NCBI GenBank assembly: GCA_049841135.1
Contig: JASGHK010000002.1
Coordinates: 186,001 to 250,000 of the forward strand
DNA from: JACRCT01 sp049841135
GTDB taxonomy: Bacteria > Myxococcota > Myxococcia > Myxococcales > UBA5297
Direction: 5' to 3'
DNA length: 64,000 nt
Below are positions 8,160 through 18,982 of this stretch, in pieces. Each line of letters opens with the position of its first letter. The stretch's first letter is position 1. The position numbers and the translations under genes are program-made. The notes under the pieces are model-generated. The model had not been told where the DNA came from and did no database searches. It worked only from the letters and a program-made list of their open reading frames with translations.

Positions 8160-11100
8160 GTGTACTGCCAGTTCTGTGAAGAAGAGCAGTCGCCGCGGTC
8201 GCGGTTCTGCAAGACCTGCGGCGCGAAGCTCCTGGAACGCCCGGCGGAGACGATCGAAGCCGACCTCACCCAGCACCAGTTCCTGCTGGCCGAGGTCGCC
8301 AAGTGGAGCGAGTCGGGCAAGCTTCCCCAGGGCCAGGCCGACGTGCTCCTGCTGCCGTATCGCAAGCGCGTCGAGGTCCTGGAGGTGGCGCTGGCCGTCG
8401 CGCACGGGGCGCCGATTCCCGAGCGGGCCCTCCCCCCTGCCCCCTCCCAAACTGCGGGAGGGGGTTCGCTTCTGCTCGATGCCTCCTTGGCCGGAGCTCC
8501 TGGCACCCCAACGCCTCCCGTCATTCCGGAGCCCATCGCTCCGGTTGCCCCTCCTTCGGTCCCCGTCGCCGCTGTCGAAGCTGCGGCTCAGGTCGTCGAT
8601 CCGCCCGCGCCGGCCGCGACTTCCGCCACCTCCGGTTCTGCTCCTGTCGCCACGGTAGTCGCTGCTGCCGAAGCCGCGCTGCCGCTGCCACGTTCTGCTC
8701 GCAACGAGGTCGCCGAGGCGGCCGCCATTCACGCCGCCACGATCGCCGCCAGCGCCATCGAGCCGATGGACTTCCCGGAGGCCCCGCCCACTCCCGAGCA
8801 GCAGGTCATCGAGCGCGAATCCACTTGGTCGAAGCTTTGGAAGCCGTTTCTCTCGGAGACCATCCTCTGGTTCGTCGGTCCCTTCCTGCTCTTGGCGGGC
8901 GCCCTCTTCTTCGCCAAGGAGTCCACGGGCGTCGTCCAGGCGCTCATCGTCACCGGCACGCTCGCGCTCTACGCCGGGGTCTTCTGGTTCGTCGGCCGCC
9001 GGCTCATCAAGAAGCCCAACCTGGTCGTCGCCGGCCGCATCCTGACCGGTCTCTCCGCGGCGCTCGCCCCACTCTCGTTGCTGGCACTCGGGTGGGGTGA
9101 CGCCAAAGCGGCGGCGCCGGGGCTCTTCCTGGCGACGAGCGTCGTGGTGCTGGCCGGGATGGTGGGACTCGCCTGGGCTGCGAGCACGAGCTTCTCGCAG
9201 TCGGGCCGGACGACGTTCACGGCCTTCGCGAGCTTCCTGCTCTTCCTCTTCGCCACCGTCCCGTTCGTCGACAACGCGCTGCTGCTGGCAGCCCTCGACT
9301 TCGCCGCGCTCGTGGCGCTCTGGCTCTACGCACCGTCGGTCGCCGAGGCCAAGTCGGACAAGGGCTACGCCGGATTCCTCGGTGGGGCCATCGCCTGGTT
9401 CTGGCTCGTCCTGCTCGTGCGCGTCCATTACCAGGGCCAGGCCTACGGCTTCGGCTGGGTCGAGTACGGTCCCATCTTCGCGATGCTGGTGGCGGTGGTC
9501 CTGCGCGCCGAGAAGAAGCTCCTCGACCGCCAGGGTGGCCCGTCGTGGATCGCCCTGCTCGCCTACACCGCGCTCATCGTCCCGCCCATCGGCGTCTTCG
9601 CGGCCGAGGCGCGCCGCTTCGGGCCGAGCTTCGGCCTCACCTGCCTCGTCATCACCGTTCTGCTCGTCCAGGGCGCCCTGCGCTACAAGTCGCGCGCCTT
9701 CCTGACGGTGTCGCTCGTGGTCGGCTGGTTCTCGTTCTACACGCTGACCGGCCTGTTCAAGCTCTCCTGGCTGCTCGCCTTCTTGGGCGGCTTCAAGTCG
9801 ATGACCGGCTACGCGCCGGACCAGAAGCTGCCGGCGAACTACTACTTCCTGGCGAGCCTCATCTACGTGGCGGGGCTGGCTTGGGCGTACGCGCGGGCGA
9901 AGAAGGCGGGGGCGACCTGGGCCACCGGCGTCATCCGCAACTTCACGCTCGCCGGCACCGTCTTCCTGATGGCCTGGGCGCACGGGGGCAGCGACCTCAA
10001 GCCTGCGCTCTTCACTGCCGCCGTCGTCTTCGCCGGAGCGCTGTCGCTCTCGCACTGGCTCAACCACTGGAAGCTGTCCTACCTCTCGGCCGCGGCGCTG
10101 GTCGTCGCTGGCTTGGACCTCGGGCTCGTCATCGATCCCCACCACGCCGGCCCCGCGGTCCTCGGGCTGGCCGGGGCGGCGCTCTTCGCCATCGCCCTCT
10201 CGATGGTGGTCTCGCTCGAGCGCGCCCGGGCCTTCCGCGACCTCGCGCTTCTCGGCTTCATCGGCGCCGCGCTGGCCGTGCCCTTCTCCGAATCCGGGTG
10301 GCCGGCGACCTCGGCCTGGGTGCTCACCGGTGTCGCCGGCATCGCCTGCGCCTTCGCGCTCGGCACGGGCATCCCCGCCGCGGCCGGCCTGCTGGCGCTC
10401 GCCGGCGCCGTGCTCCAGGGAAGCCATGCCCTTCACGCCCCCGACGCTGCGCTCGGGTGGATCTCTTTCGCCATGGCCTTCGCGATGCTTGCCGGCTCGG
10501 GGCTCGAGAAGCGCCCGGCCAAAGGTGCCGACCGCGGCCTCTGGTTCGGCAAGCGCCTCCCGCTGGCTGCCGAGGGCTATGACGTCTTGCGCGGGCCGAT
10601 GGCGTTCGCGGCGATGCTCACCTCCTTCGCCGCGCTCCTCCTCGTCATGGACACTACCGGTGCCAAGGCGCCCGCGCTGGGCTTCGCACTATTCGCCCTT
10701 TCGCAGCTGTGGCTCGCCCGCCGGCAGCCGTCGCTGTTCTTCCTGTCGATCTCGCTGCTGGCCGGAACCCTCGCGGCCATCATGGCCGTCGGGAACCGAG
10801 CTCCACGGCAACCCCACGCTCGGCTTCGCCACCGCCGCCGCGTGCGGGCTCGTCTGCGCGGCGCTGGCGGTCGCGGTCGATCGCCTCGCGTTCGTGCAGC
10901 GTCTCCTGCGCATCCCGCCTCGACGGGCCGGCTGGGCCTTCGTCGTCCACGCCTGTCTCTTCGTCGGATTCGCGGGGCTGATCGCCTTCGGCATCCACCT
11001 CGACGAGCACGACTTCCACGCCTCGCCCGCCCTGGCGCTGGGCGCGGTCACCTTCCTCGTCCTGCCGCGCTTCAACCGCTGGTCGGGCTGGCTCTACCCG

Positions 11101-13990
11101 TTCCAGGCCTTCGCCACCGCCGCCGTCGCGCTTCTCGTCCCGGCTCCGTTCGTCACCTTCGTCGTCGCAGCCTTCGCCTTTGCGCCGCTCGCGCTCGCTC
11201 TTCTCTCCAAGAGCCGCCCCGTGCTCGGCAATGCCATCTCCGGCGTGGAGATCAAGCAGCTCGCCGAGCCCATCGGCATCCTTGCCCTCCTCCAGGCGCT
11301 CGCCGGCGCCATCGCCTGCTTCGCGGTCGGCACCGAGGAGATCGCCCCGCTCTCCTCGCTCGCCCCTGCGACCGCCGCGCTGGCGCTCTTCTTCATCCTC
11401 TTCCCGCTCCTCGACAGCGGCTCCATCTGGCTCGCGCTCGCGGGCCTCGCTTCCTGGGTGACCGTCGCGGTCCTCCTCCCGTTCGAGCTGACCGCGCTCT
11501 CGCTCGCGGCCTTCTCCACCATCCTCGTCGGCATCGGCGCCCTGCTCGCGCTGCGCTGGGACAGGCACGGGCGGGTCCTGGCGACCACCGGCCTCGGCTT
11601 GGCGGCGTGCGCCATCGCCGCGTTCTGGTACGGCTGGCCCGCGGCCTCGGTCGCCAACGCCGAGACGATGTTCGCGATGGTGACGCTCACCCTGGTCGTC
11701 GCGCCGCGGGTGTTCGAGTCGCCGGTGTTCCTGCCTCTGGCCGTCGCGGCGGGTGCCTTCTCGCTCTCGCTCGCCGCGCCCACGTCCGACCGGACGCTGT
11801 GGATGGCCGCGTTGTCCGTCGGCGTCGCCACGGTCGCGGTCTCGCTGCGCCGCTTCCCCCGCCTGTCCGTCGTCCTCTTCGGCCTCGAGAAGCACTTCGG
11901 CGCCTTGACGCTGCTCGCCGCCTCCGCCTGCCTCCTGTCGTTCGCCGCGGCGGGCCTGGGCGTCTTCTGGGACGGTCAGCACCTGACGCTCGCCGGGGCG
12001 CTGGGCCTCGCAGCCGCCACGTTCTTCCTCGCGTTCCTGGCGATCGAAGAGCCGTGGCTCGCCGCGGGCGCTGGCGTCCTGGGCGTCGCCGCGCTCGCCA
12101 GCCTCGACGTCCGTCCCGAGCTCGCCTTCCTCCTGGCGCAGGCGGGGGTCAACGCCCTGTTCCTCGTCGCCGGCGCGCTCGCCTGGGCCCCGACCCGCGG
12201 GCTGCTCGACAAGCTCTACGACCTCTTCTCACCGGCGGGCTCGCCCCGCGGCATCCCCAAGCCCACCGAGAAGGCGCTGGCCGCCACGGCCTCGTTCCTC
12301 GCCTTCCTCGGCCTGCTCGTCCTCTGCTTCCTCTCCATCTGGCGCATCTTCGCCTTCGGCCCGCTGGGCGTCTTCGAGTCCGCGTGGGCTCCGTGGATGG
12401 CGGGCGCGCAGGTCGTCACCGCGCTCCACCAGCTCCGCCGCCGCCCGATGCTCGCCTCCTGGCACGGCTTGCTGGTCGCCATCCTCGCCGCGCTCTGGCT
12501 GCTCTTCAGCGTGCCGCTCTGGAACTACGTCGCCGGCGTCTGGGCACTGACCCTGGTCGTGCTCGCCTGGCTCACCCGGTCGCCGACGGGGCGCAAGGCG
12601 GTCGACATCCTCTCGCCCGGTCTCGACGACGCCCAGGTCGAGAACCTGCGCAAGACGCTCTCCGCCTACTCGACCGCGACGGCCCTGCTCGGGCTCCAGG
12701 CGCTGCACCCGAACAAGCTCGAGGCGCCGGTCTCCTGGGCGCTGCTCACCGCGACGTTCGGTTTGCAGGCCGTGCTGGGCTCGGGCTTCGGCCGGGTGAT
12801 GTTCCTCATCGCCGTGCCCTTCACGGTCCACTACGCGGCGTTCTTCGTGGGCATCAAGCTCGACACCGGCCGGCCGCAAGAAGTCATCCTCCCCTACCTC
12901 GCGGCGTCGATGGCCGTCGTGGCGCTCTTGTCCGAGCGGACCGGCGCCTGGCGCAAGGCCCGAGGACACGGCGGCGCGGGGCTCCTCGCCGCGCACCTGT
13001 ACGGCGCGCTGGCGGCGGTCGAGTGGGGCTGCGGGGTGGCCCTCGTCCACTACTCCTCCGCCGAGGTCGCGGCGTGCTTCGTGGCCGGCGCCAGCCTGAC
13101 GCTCCTGTGGACCCTGCGCGCGCTGGCCGAGGATCACCGCGGCTTCGCCTGGCTGGCCGAGCTTCTGCTTCCTGAGCGTCTACGTCTCGCTGCGCCTGCA
13201 GACCGACTGGCTCGGCCCGCGCGGCCAGCGCAGCGGCCAGGACGCCATCGCCACGCTGGTCCTCGGCGCGCTGTTCGTAGGCCTGCACACCGCGGTCAAG
13301 AAGCTCCAGGTCCCCGCCTTCCGCCAGCCGACACGCTTCGCGGCGCTGGCGATGCCGGTGCTCAGCGGGCTCTTGATGGTGCACGAGGCCAGCTACGGCA
13401 ACGCCCTGCTGCTGGTGGGCGTGGCGATGCAGCTGACCGTGCTGTCCTGGGTCGAAGGGCGCGGCAAGCTCTCGGGCGTGCTGGCCGCCATCGCCTTCAA
13501 CCTGGCGCTGGCCATGGTCTGGCTCACCCGAGGCATCGGCGGCGGCGCGGACACGCAGTACTTCGTCATCCCCGCCGGCTTCACGCTGATCGTCCTGACC
13601 TACCTCTACGGCGAGTCGCTGGGGGCCGCTTGGAAGGCGCGGCTGCGCTCCCTCGGCGTGCTGGCCATCTACCTCGCGAGCGCGCTCCCGGCGCTGACCT
13701 TCGCCGAGCCGCGCTACCTGTGGTGGGCGGTCGGGCTGTGCGTGCTGGGGATCGTCGCCGGCATCGCCTTCCGGGTCCGGGCCTACCTGTACCTGGGCAC
13801 CGGCTTCTTGGTCGCCTCGGTGGTGACCAACTTGACCCGTTACGGCCTGCGCGACCACCGCGTCGGCGCGGCCTTCCTGACCGGCCTGGGGCTGGTGATC
13901 ATCGTCGCCATGGTGTTCTTCACCTCGCGCCGTGAAGAGCTCCTCGCGCGCTACCGCAAATACCGGGCGCTGATCGCCGAGTGGGACTAG
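8160..13990 (+). CDS. Giant polytopic membrane protein with N-terminal zinc ribbon (two frameshifts)
   Basis: GTG 8160 follows GGAGGG. The N-terminus has C3-x2-C6 and C17-x2-C20, a zinc-ribbon knuckle, then ~200 residues of Ala/Pro-rich linker. From ~residue 235 (WFVGPFLLLAGALFFA) to the end there are dozens of hydrophobic helices. The frame changes near 10791-10793 (GGG for GG) and at 13159-13165 (GAGCTTC for GAGCTC). Removing one base at each gives one continuous protein of about 1,942 residues, and the corrected length is divisible by three. I cannot name the family; the overall plan recalls DUF2339-type polytopic proteins, but this is larger and carries the zinc ribbon. No transporter signature or catalytic residue stands out. 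It is probably an inner-membrane protein of unknown role. Confidence 0.75.
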
Positions 13991-14112
13991 CGGCCTCTCT
14001 GGGCCACCTTGGCGCGCCCTCTGCAAACAGGACCGGGCTAGCATCTTCACCGCCTGGCGCTGCGATCGGGGGCATGCGGCGCCAGAGACCTCTCGCCTCC
14101 CCGGAGTCCAAC

Positions 14113-14898
14113 GTGATCAAGCGCGCGATCTGCCTGGCGATTCCGCTCGTCTTCGCCTGCGATTCCATCAAGACCCACGGCCACGAAGAGAACGGCAAGG
14201 TGGCGGCCGACACCGTCGCCGTCGCCGACTGGGCGACGAGCTTCCTCGCCGCGACCGCCGACCCGGCCTTCGGCAAGAGCACGCCGGAGGAGGCGGCGAC
14301 CGCCGTCAAGAACGCGGCGGCGACCCTCTTCACCCCGGCGAGCTGCCTCGACTCCGAGCTCAACAGCGCCAAGACCATGGCGCTGCTGACGTTCACCAAC
14401 TGCTCGGGCCCCTACGGGCTCGCCGAGCTCGACGGCCAGTTCACGGCGGAGTTCAAGGCGGTCAGCCCCACCTCGCTGACCATCAGCCTCGGCGGGAACC
14501 TGGTCCTCAAGACCAGCAAGGACGGCGGCACCGACGTGCGCATCGACGCCGTGGTGACCTCCACGAACACCGGCAAGAGCGCCGCGGTGACCAGCAAGGC
14601 CCAGGGCCGCGGGCCCCTGGGCAACGACCTGCAGCAGGACGGCACCTGGACCGCGACCTGGTCGGGCTCGTGCATTGCCATCGACGGCAGCTTCAAGACC
14701 ATCGTCGGCGGCAGCGAGTACGCGACGAGCGTCGGCAACTACCAGCGCTGCGGAACGAGCTGCCCGGCCAAGGACGGCATGGTGGCGGTCGAGGTGAACG
14801 GCACGACCACGACGCTCACCTACGGCGGCGGCACCTCCGCCGACGTCACCTCGCTCAGCGGCGAGTCGGGCACGCTCACCCTCGTGTGCGGCGGCTGA
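14113..14898 (+). CDS. Secreted lipoprotein, hypothetical
   Basis: GTG 14113 is chosen because GGAG lies 6 bases before it and because it gives a clean lipoprotein signal (IKRAICLAIPLVFAC, lipobox Cys16). Starting further upstream would bury this signal. The mature ~245 residues are Thr/Ser/Gly-rich and beta-like, with a Cys-rich patch (QRCGTSCPAKDG) near the end that could form disulfides. I know no family. A strong terminator follows at 14925. Confidence 0.72.
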   Translation: MIKRAICLAIPLVFACDSIKTHGHEENGKVAADTVAVADWATSFLAATADPAFGKSTPEEAATAVKNAAATLFTPASCLDSELNSAKTMALLTFTNCSGPYGLAELDGQFTAEFKAVSPTSLTISLGGNLVLKTSKDGGTDVRIDAVVTSTNTGKSAAVTSKAQGRGPLGNDLQQDGTWTATWSGSCIAIDGSFKTIVGGSEYATSVGNYQRCGTSCPAKDGMVAVEVNGTTTTLTYGGGTSADVTSLSGESGTLTLVCGG

Positions 14899-14924
14899 TC
14901 CCTCGAACCGATGCCGGGCTTGAC

Positions 14925-14960
14925 GGCGGCCGCCCTCCACGAGGGCGGCCGCCCCCCTTT
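14925..14960 (+). terminator. Strong hairpin terminator after the lipoprotein gene
   Basis: A perfect 13-bp stem, GGCGGCCGCCCTC (14925-14937) with its complement (14941-14953), carries a 3-nt loop and is followed by CCCCTTTC. It separates the lipoprotein gene from nuoG. The T-tract is weak but the stem is very stable. Confidence 0.65.
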
Positions 14961-15071
14961 CGGGGATCGCGCAAACTGTCGCAAGCATTGGATTCCCCTC
15001 GCAAATAGCTTGATGGCCCCCAGGCCATTTGCTACTCAGCTTCACTCCCGAAAATCGAGGGAACTTCGCTC

Positions 15072-16799
15072 ATGGCAGACTCGAAGCCCGGCGACACCTC
15101 AACGTCCACGCCCCCGTCCTCCACGGTCGCGGCCGTGCCCACGCCTCCCCCGGCGGCGGCCAAGCCCACCAGCGTCAAGCTGACCATCGACGGCGTGCCG
15201 GTCGAAGTCGCGCCCGGCACCAACCTCATCGAGGCGGCGCGCAAGATCGGCATCGAGATCCCGTACTACTGCTACCACCCCAAGCTCTCGATCGCCGCCA
15301 ACTGCCGCATGTGCCTGGTCGAGACCTCCAACGCCCCCAAGCTCGTGCCCGGCTGCCAGACGCCGGTCGCCGAGGGGATCGCGGTCAAGACGACCACCTC
15401 CCGGGTCAAAGAGGCCCAGCGCTCGGTGCTCGAGTTCCTGCTGCTCAACCACCCGGTCGACTGCTCCATCTGCGACCAGGCCGGCGAGTGCAAGCTGCAG
15501 GACTACTACATGAAGTACGACTTCAAGCCCTCGCGCCTGGTCGGCCCGAAGGTCCTGAAGAACAAGCGCAAGATCCTCGGCCCGACGGTGGTGCTGGACC
15601 AGGAGCGCTGCATCCTCTGCACCCGCTGCGTGCGCTTCATGCGCGAGGTCGCCAAGGAGCCGCAGCTGGGCGTCTTCGGCCGCGGCTCCTCCGAGGTCAT
15701 CGACACCTTCCCCGACAAGCCGCTCGACTCGAACTACGCGGGCAACACCGTCGACATCTGCCCGGTGGGCGCCCTGCTCAGCCGCGACTTCCGCTTCAAG
15801 GCGCGGGCGTTCTTCCTCTCCACCGTCCCCTCGGTCTGCACCGGCTGCTCCCGCGGCTGCTCGACCTTCCTCGACTTCTTCAACGGCGAGGTCTATCGCT
15901 ACCGGCCGCGCGAGAACGCCAAGGTCAACGACGTCTGGATGTGCGACCAGGGCCGGCTCTCGTACAAGTACCTGGTCCACGAGCGCGCCCTCGAGGTGAA
16001 GGTCGGCAAGAGCGGCGGCGGCCGCACCGCGCCCAAGGAAGAGGCGCTGCGCATCGCCGGCGAGAAGCTCGCGCCGCTGGTCGGCAAGGACGGCCTCGCC
16101 TTCGCCATCTCGCCCCTGTGCTCGGTCGAGGACGTCCTCGCGGGCCTCAAGCTCGCCAAGGACGGCCTCAAGCTCAAGCGCGTCTTCGTCTCGGGCCGCG
16201 CGACGGGCAAGGGCGACCACTGGCTGCTCAAGGAGGACAAGAACCCCAACCGCAACGCGATCTACTGGGTCGCCAAGGCGATGGGGCTCTCCGTCGAGCC
16301 GTTCGACTCGCTCTCCCAGTCCATCGACAAGGAGAAGACCCGCGCGGTCTACGCCTACGGCGCCGAGTTCCCCACCGCCCCGGCGCTGATGGCCTCGCTG
16401 CTCGACGGGCTGGACATGGTGGTCGTGCAGGCCTTCAACCTGGGCCCCGTCGCCGGCCGCGCGCAGGTGCTCTTGCCCGCCGCGCCGCACGCGGAGAGCC
16501 ACGGCACCTTCGTCAACTTCGACGGCGTGCTGCAGCGCTTCGTGGCCGCCTACGAGCCGCGGGGGCAGAGCAGGCCGCACTGGGCCTGGGCCGGCCTGAT
16601 GCTCAAGGAGCTGGGTGCGCCGGTCACCTGGAACAGCGCCCGCGACGTCTTCCGCGAGCTGGGCCCGGCGATCCCCGAGTTCAAGGGCTTCGAGTGGGAC
16701 CAGGTCCCGCGTTACCTGAAGCACGCCCGCGGCATCTGGGCCATGCCCGCCGCCGCCGACGGCCGCCCCGTCGGCTACCGCGAGAGGAGCCTGCCGTGA
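15072..16799 (+). CDS. nuoG: NADH-quinone oxidoreductase subunit G
   Basis: A 575-residue peripheral-arm subunit of complex I. A Thr/Pro/Ala-rich extension (1-34) precedes the ferredoxin domain, whose 2Fe-2S ligands are C67, C78, C81 and C95. H127, C131, C134 and C140 form the His-Cys3 4Fe-4S site (N5). C180, C183, C186 and C230 bind N4. A CX2CX3CX27C motif (C256, C259, C263, C291) matches the extra N7 cluster seen in some bacterial NuoG. The molybdopterin-like remainder is short. Clusters N4 and N5 carry electrons from NADH toward quinone. nuoH overlaps the stop by GTGA. GAGGGAA precedes the ATG. Confidence 0.95.
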   Translation: MADSKPGDTSTSTPPSSTVAAVPTPPPAAAKPTSVKLTIDGVPVEVAPGTNLIEAARKIGIEIPYYCYHPKLSIAANCRMCLVETSNAPKLVPGCQTPVAEGIAVKTTTSRVKEAQRSVLEFLLLNHPVDCSICDQAGECKLQDYYMKYDFKPSRLVGPKVLKNKRKILGPTVVLDQERCILCTRCVRFMREVAKEPQLGVFGRGSSEVIDTFPDKPLDSNYAGNTVDICPVGALLSRDFRFKARAFFLSTVPSVCTGCSRGCSTFLDFFNGEVYRYRPRENAKVNDVWMCDQGRLSYKYLVHERALEVKVGKSGGGRTAPKEEALRIAGEKLAPLVGKDGLAFAISPLCSVEDVLAGLKLAKDGLKLKRVFVSGRATGKGDHWLLKEDKNPNRNAIYWVAKAMGLSVEPFDSLSQSIDKEKTRAVYAYGAEFPTAPALMASLLDGLDMVVVQAFNLGPVAGRAQVLLPAAPHAESHGTFVNFDGVLQRFVAAYEPRGQSRPHWAWAGLMLKELGAPVTWNSARDVFRELGPAIPEFKGFEWDQVPRYLKHARGIWAMPAAADGRPVGYRERSLP

Positions 16800-18139
16800 G
16801 AATCCGCGTCGGGATGGTGATCCTGGTCTTCCTCGGCCTGCCGGCGGCCTTCGTCGGCGCGACGGCGACCTTCTACGCGCTCGCCGCCCTCCTGGAGTCG
16901 GTCTTCCACGGCGGCGCCGGGGTGATGAACTCGCTGACGCTGATGGTGCTGATGCTGATGGTCTTCGCCGGCCTGCTCACGCTCGCCGAGCGCAAGTGGT
17001 CGGGCGCGATGCAGGACCGCATCGGCCCCAACCGCGCCAACATCGGCCCGTTCCGCTGGGGCGGCCTGCCGCACTTCCTGGCCGACGCGCTCAAGATGAT
17101 CTTCAAGGAGGACTTCTCTCCCGAGCGCGCCTCCAAGTTCCTCTTCCACATCGCGCCGGCGCTGGTGTTCGTCCCCGCGGTGCTGCTCTTCGCGGTCGTC
17201 CCGGTGGCCCCGCCCATCACCACCGACCTGCACGGCCTGCTCAAGACGCCGGTGACCGTCGCGCTCCAGGTGGCCGCGCCCGACTTCGGCGTGCTCTTCA
17301 TCTTCGCCTTCGCCTCGCTGGCGGTGTACGGCACGACCATCGCCGGCTGGGCCAGCAACAACAAGCTGGCGCTGTTGGGCGCGGTGCGCGCCTCCAGCCA
17401 GATGATCGGCTACGAGGTGGCGCTGGGCCTGTCCTTGGTCGGCACCATGCTCGCCTTCTCCACCGTGCGCCTGGACTCGATGAGCTCCTTGCAGGGCAGC
17501 TGGCTGTGGGGCGGCCGCGGCGCATTCGACATCGGGCTTCCGGCGTGGGGCATCTTCCTGCAGCCGGTCGGCTTCCTGCTCTTCTTCGCGGCGGCCTTCG
17601 CCGAGACCAAGCGCGCGCCGTTCGACATGCCCGAGGGCGAGAGCGAGATCGTCGGCTACTTCGTCGAGTACTCGGGCCTCAAGTTCGGCCTGTTCATGAT
17701 CAGCGAGTTCGTCGAGGTGGTCGTGCTCTCCGGCGTCATCACCGCCATCTTCCTGGGTGGCTACCACCTGCCCTTCGGCGAGCGCTGGCTCGAGTCGCAG
17801 ATCGGCCCCTTCTGGCTGGCGGCCGTCCAGGGCGCGTCCTTCTGGTTCAAGGTGCTGGTGATGTGCTGGCTGCAGCTGACGGTGCGCTGGACGTTCCCGC
17901 GCTTCCGCTACGACCAGGTCCAGAAGCTGTGCTGGAAGATGCTGCTCCCGCTGGGGCTCGCCAACGTGTTCGTCTCCGGCGCACTGGTGCTGCTGGACAA
18001 GGGCGACCTCAAGCTCTTGGCCATCGCCGGCCTGATCGAGATCGCGGCGATGGTGGCGCTGGTCGCCATCAAGCCCAAGGGCGCCACCGAGACGGCCCAG
18101 CCCGAGCCGGCCGCCCACGGGCACGCCACGGGGCACTGA
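16796..18139 (+). CDS. nuoH: NADH-quinone oxidoreductase subunit H
   Basis: A 447-residue inner-membrane subunit that forms much of the quinone chamber. GTG 16796 overlaps the nuoG TGA and has GAGAGGAG 6 bases upstream. Family signatures are present: ERKWSGAMQDRIGPNRA in the first loop, GWASNNKLALLGAVRASSQ, and FAETKRAPFDMPEGESEIV. About eight membrane helices are evident. The C-terminus is extended by a His/Ala-rich tail (AAHGHATGH). It is longer than the ~325-residue E. coli NuoH because of insertions and this tail. Translational coupling to nuoG is likely. Confidence 0.95.
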   Translation: MRIRVGMVILVFLGLPAAFVGATATFYALAALLESVFHGGAGVMNSLTLMVLMLMVFAGLLTLAERKWSGAMQDRIGPNRANIGPFRWGGLPHFLADALKMIFKEDFSPERASKFLFHIAPALVFVPAVLLFAVVPVAPPITTDLHGLLKTPVTVALQVAAPDFGVLFIFAFASLAVYGTTIAGWASNNKLALLGAVRASSQMIGYEVALGLSLVGTMLAFSTVRLDSMSSLQGSWLWGGRGAFDIGLPAWGIFLQPVGFLLFFAAAFAETKRAPFDMPEGESEIVGYFVEYSGLKFGLFMISEFVEVVVLSGVITAIFLGGYHLPFGERWLESQIGPFWLAAVQGASFWFKVLVMCWLQLTVRWTFPRFRYDQVQKLCWKMLLPLGLANVFVSGALVLLDKGDLKLLAIAGLIEIAAMVALVAIKPKGATETAQPEPAAHGHATGH

Positions 18140-18219
18140 CCCGCCGCCGCCGTTCGCCCTTGCCCGGCCTCCCGGGCGTCGTGAGATTGACCCGCAGCGA
18201 GCAGGTCCCGAGGTGAAGG

Positions 18220-18864
18220 ATGGCCTACAAGGTCCCGCAGACGAGCCAGATGACGCCGACCGAGCGGATGTACGTGCCCGAGCTCATCCGGGGCGTCTTC
18301 ATCACCGCCGGGCACTTCCTGCGCAACCTGTTCGGCAAGCGCGACCCGGCGCCGGACATCCTCGAGCGCCAGGGCATCAGCGGCATCACCACCGTCGAGT
18401 ACCCGGAGGAGCAGGTCCCGCTGCCGCCGGGGTACCGCGGGCTGCACCGCCTGGTTCCGCGAGACGACGGCCGCCCGCGCTGCGTCGCCTGCTACATGTG
18501 CGCCACGGTCTGCCCGGCGCAGTGCATCTTCATCGAGGCCGGCGAGTACCCGGTGGACGACTCGAAGGAGAACGCCGTCATCGAGAAGTACCCGGTCAAG
18601 TTCGTCATCGACGAGCTGCGCTGCATCGTCTGCGGCTTCTGCGTGGAGGCGTGCCCCAAGGACGCCATCCGCATGGACACCGGGCTGCACACGCCGTCGG
18701 GCTACGACCGCGACTCGTTCGTCTTCGACATCGGCAAGCTCCTCAAGGGCCCGCCGGTCTCGCACCCGTCCGACCCGTGGAACAAGCGCGACAAGTCGGC
18801 CGCGCCGGCCCAGCACAAGGAAGCCCACACGCGCGTGGGCGACAACCCCCACGGCAAGCACTGA
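18220..18864 (+). CDS. nuoI: NADH-quinone oxidoreductase subunit I
   Basis: A 214-residue ferredoxin-like subunit with two 4Fe-4S sites of the form CxxCxxCxxxCP (C88-C91-C94-C98 and C135-C138-C141-C145), which are clusters N6a and N6b between NuoG and the quinone site. AGGTGAAGG precedes ATG 18220. An 80-bp gap follows nuoH. The C-terminal ~35 residues are an extra polar tail. The other complex I genes are not in this window beyond nuoGHI. Confidence 0.95.
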   Translation: MAYKVPQTSQMTPTERMYVPELIRGVFITAGHFLRNLFGKRDPAPDILERQGISGITTVEYPEEQVPLPPGYRGLHRLVPRDDGRPRCVACYMCATVCPAQCIFIEAGEYPVDDSKENAVIEKYPVKFVIDELRCIVCGFCVEACPKDAIRMDTGLHTPSGYDRDSFVFDIGKLLKGPPVSHPSDPWNKRDKSAAPAQHKEAHTRVGDNPHGKH

Positions 18865-18982
18865 GATGCGGCGCCGAGCGGCGCCCGAGCAGCCTCGGGG
18901 TTGATTCCGCCCCCTGCCTCGCGGGAACCTGTGGCATCCGCGTCGGGCCGGCCGGGCCCGGGGCAAGGGGAACGACCGGGAC

